From Frankiales bacterium (GTDB lineage Bacteria; Actinomycetota; Actinomycetes; Mycobacteriales; SCTD01): 5,760 bases of DNA. The notes beneath the pieces are model-generated. The model made no database searches and was not told where the DNA came from. It saw only the letters and a program-made list of their open reading frames with translations. The first letter of the stretch is position 1; every line of letters starts with the position of its first letter. Of the stretch, positions 5,375 through 5,760 are shown one piece after another. Location: the NCBI GenBank assembly GCA_025965755.1, contig JAOPWI010000319.1, positions 1-5,760 of the forward strand, given 5' to 3'. The translations under genes and the position numbers were made by a program.

Positions 5375-5760
5375 GTGCGCGACGCGCTCAAGGCCTACCT
5401 CTCCCTTGCCAGTGGCCTGACCGAGGTGACCCGCCAGCGTGCCGTCGCGGCCGCCCGGGCGCTGGTCTCTCAGGGGGAGGCGACCGCGGAGCAGGTCACC
5501 TCGCTCGCGGATGACCTGCTGCAGCAGAGCCGGGCCAACCGGGACGCCGTCGCGGCGCTGGTGCTGTACGAGGTGGACCGCACGCTGGGCCGCGTGGGGC
5601 TCGCGTCGGCCGACGAGGTCGCGGAGCTCTCCGCCCGCGTGCGGGCGCTCGAGGCGCTGATCCGTGATCTGCGCTCGGGCATGAGCGGCGGCGTCGCGAG
5701 AGGTACGGGTGCTGCGCCAGCAGGCGCGCCGGAGTCCCAGGCCCCGGCCGGCGCCGCGGC
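5375..5760 (+). CDS. Phasin-like helical protein with coiled coil (3' end outside window)
   Basis: The frame runs open from the GTG at 5375 to the window edge, giving 128 complete codons without a stop. The first 100 residues are almost all predicted helix: MRDALKAYLSLASGL, then EVTRQRAVAAARALVSQG, then EQVTSLADDLLQQSRANRDA and VAALVLYEVDRTLGRVGLAS. Residues 82-99 carry hydrophobic residues at V82, L85, V89, L92, I96 and L99, an exact 3-4-3-4-3 heptad spacing expected for a coiled coil. A Gly/Ala/Pro-rich low-complexity segment follows from about 101. Similar actinobacterial proteins are annotated as phasin-like or polyhydroxyalkanoate granule-associated (PhaF-like) and precede tlyA. That name rests on helical and coiled-coil similarity, and no polyester genes are visible here, so a role in granules is unproven. 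There is no signal peptide. Confidence 0.8.
   Translation, partial: MRDALKAYLSLASGLTEVTRQRAVAAARALVSQGEATAEQVTSLADDLLQQSRANRDAVAALVLYEVDRTLGRVGLASADEVAELSARVRALEALIRDLRSGMSGGVARGTGAAPAGAPESQAPAGAA

Noticed and set aside
3760..5391. A 543-codon open frame on the minus strand
   Set aside because: It lies opposite the TPR and HAD genes and in a different frame from the SCP2-like gene. The product is Arg/Gly/Pro-rich with no recognisable domain.

Overview
The window is very GC-rich DNA with dense, tightly packed genes, GTG starts and strong purine-rich ribosome binding sites. This points to a high-GC actinobacterium. The genus cannot be fixed from the sequence. From memory, the gene order matches the conserved actinobacterial neighbourhood between tyrS and tlyA-nadK-recN (in Mycobacterium tuberculosis roughly Rv1689-Rv1696). 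None of those three marker genes lies inside the window, so this placement is an inference.

Layout: (1) 1-1499, plus strand, the 3' part of a long protein with a TPR-like helical core, a basic Arg/Gly/Pro-rich N-terminus and a long acidic tail that contains a 15-bp tandem repeat. (2) 1500-1624, a gap holding a 24-bp perfect GC palindrome that stops 2 nt before a Shine-Dalgarno sequence. (3) 1625-2056, plus strand, a small SSB-like OB-fold protein. (4) 2047-3396, minus strand, a DUF1015 protein that converges on the SSB-like gene with a 10-bp overlap. (5) 3397-3464, a short divergent promoter region. (6) 3465-3944, plus strand, a compact protein of three TPRs. (7) 3952-4926, plus strand, a HAD-IIA phosphatase 7 nt downstream and probably co-transcribed. 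(8) 4923-5261, minus strand, a small SCP2-like protein converging on the phosphatase, the two stop codons sharing one CTAG. (9) 5262-5374, a second divergent region with a TTGAC-N6-GTCAA dyad. (10) 5375 to the window end, plus strand, a phasin-like helical protein with a coiled coil, cut by the window edge.

The genes appear to be conserved housekeeping or poorly characterised actinobacterial families. There is no mobile element, CRISPR array, toxin-antitoxin pair, tRNA or rRNA that I can see. The most useful biochemical assignment is the HAD-IIA enzyme, which resembles the mycobacterial glycerol-3-phosphate phosphatase group and would act in glycerophospholipid recycling. The SSB-like protein lacks the acidic tail of replicative SSB and is probably an accessory paralogue. 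The two TPR proteins, the DUF1015 protein, the SCP2-like protein and the phasin-like protein have no firmly established function.

I see no clear sign of a new multi-gene system. The points that deserve a second look are small-scale: two perfect GC palindromes at gene starts, an expanding acidic pentapeptide repeat ending in a clamp-binding-like QGSLF motif, the tail-less SSB paralogue, a leaderless-type promoter for DUF1015, and the shared stop codons.
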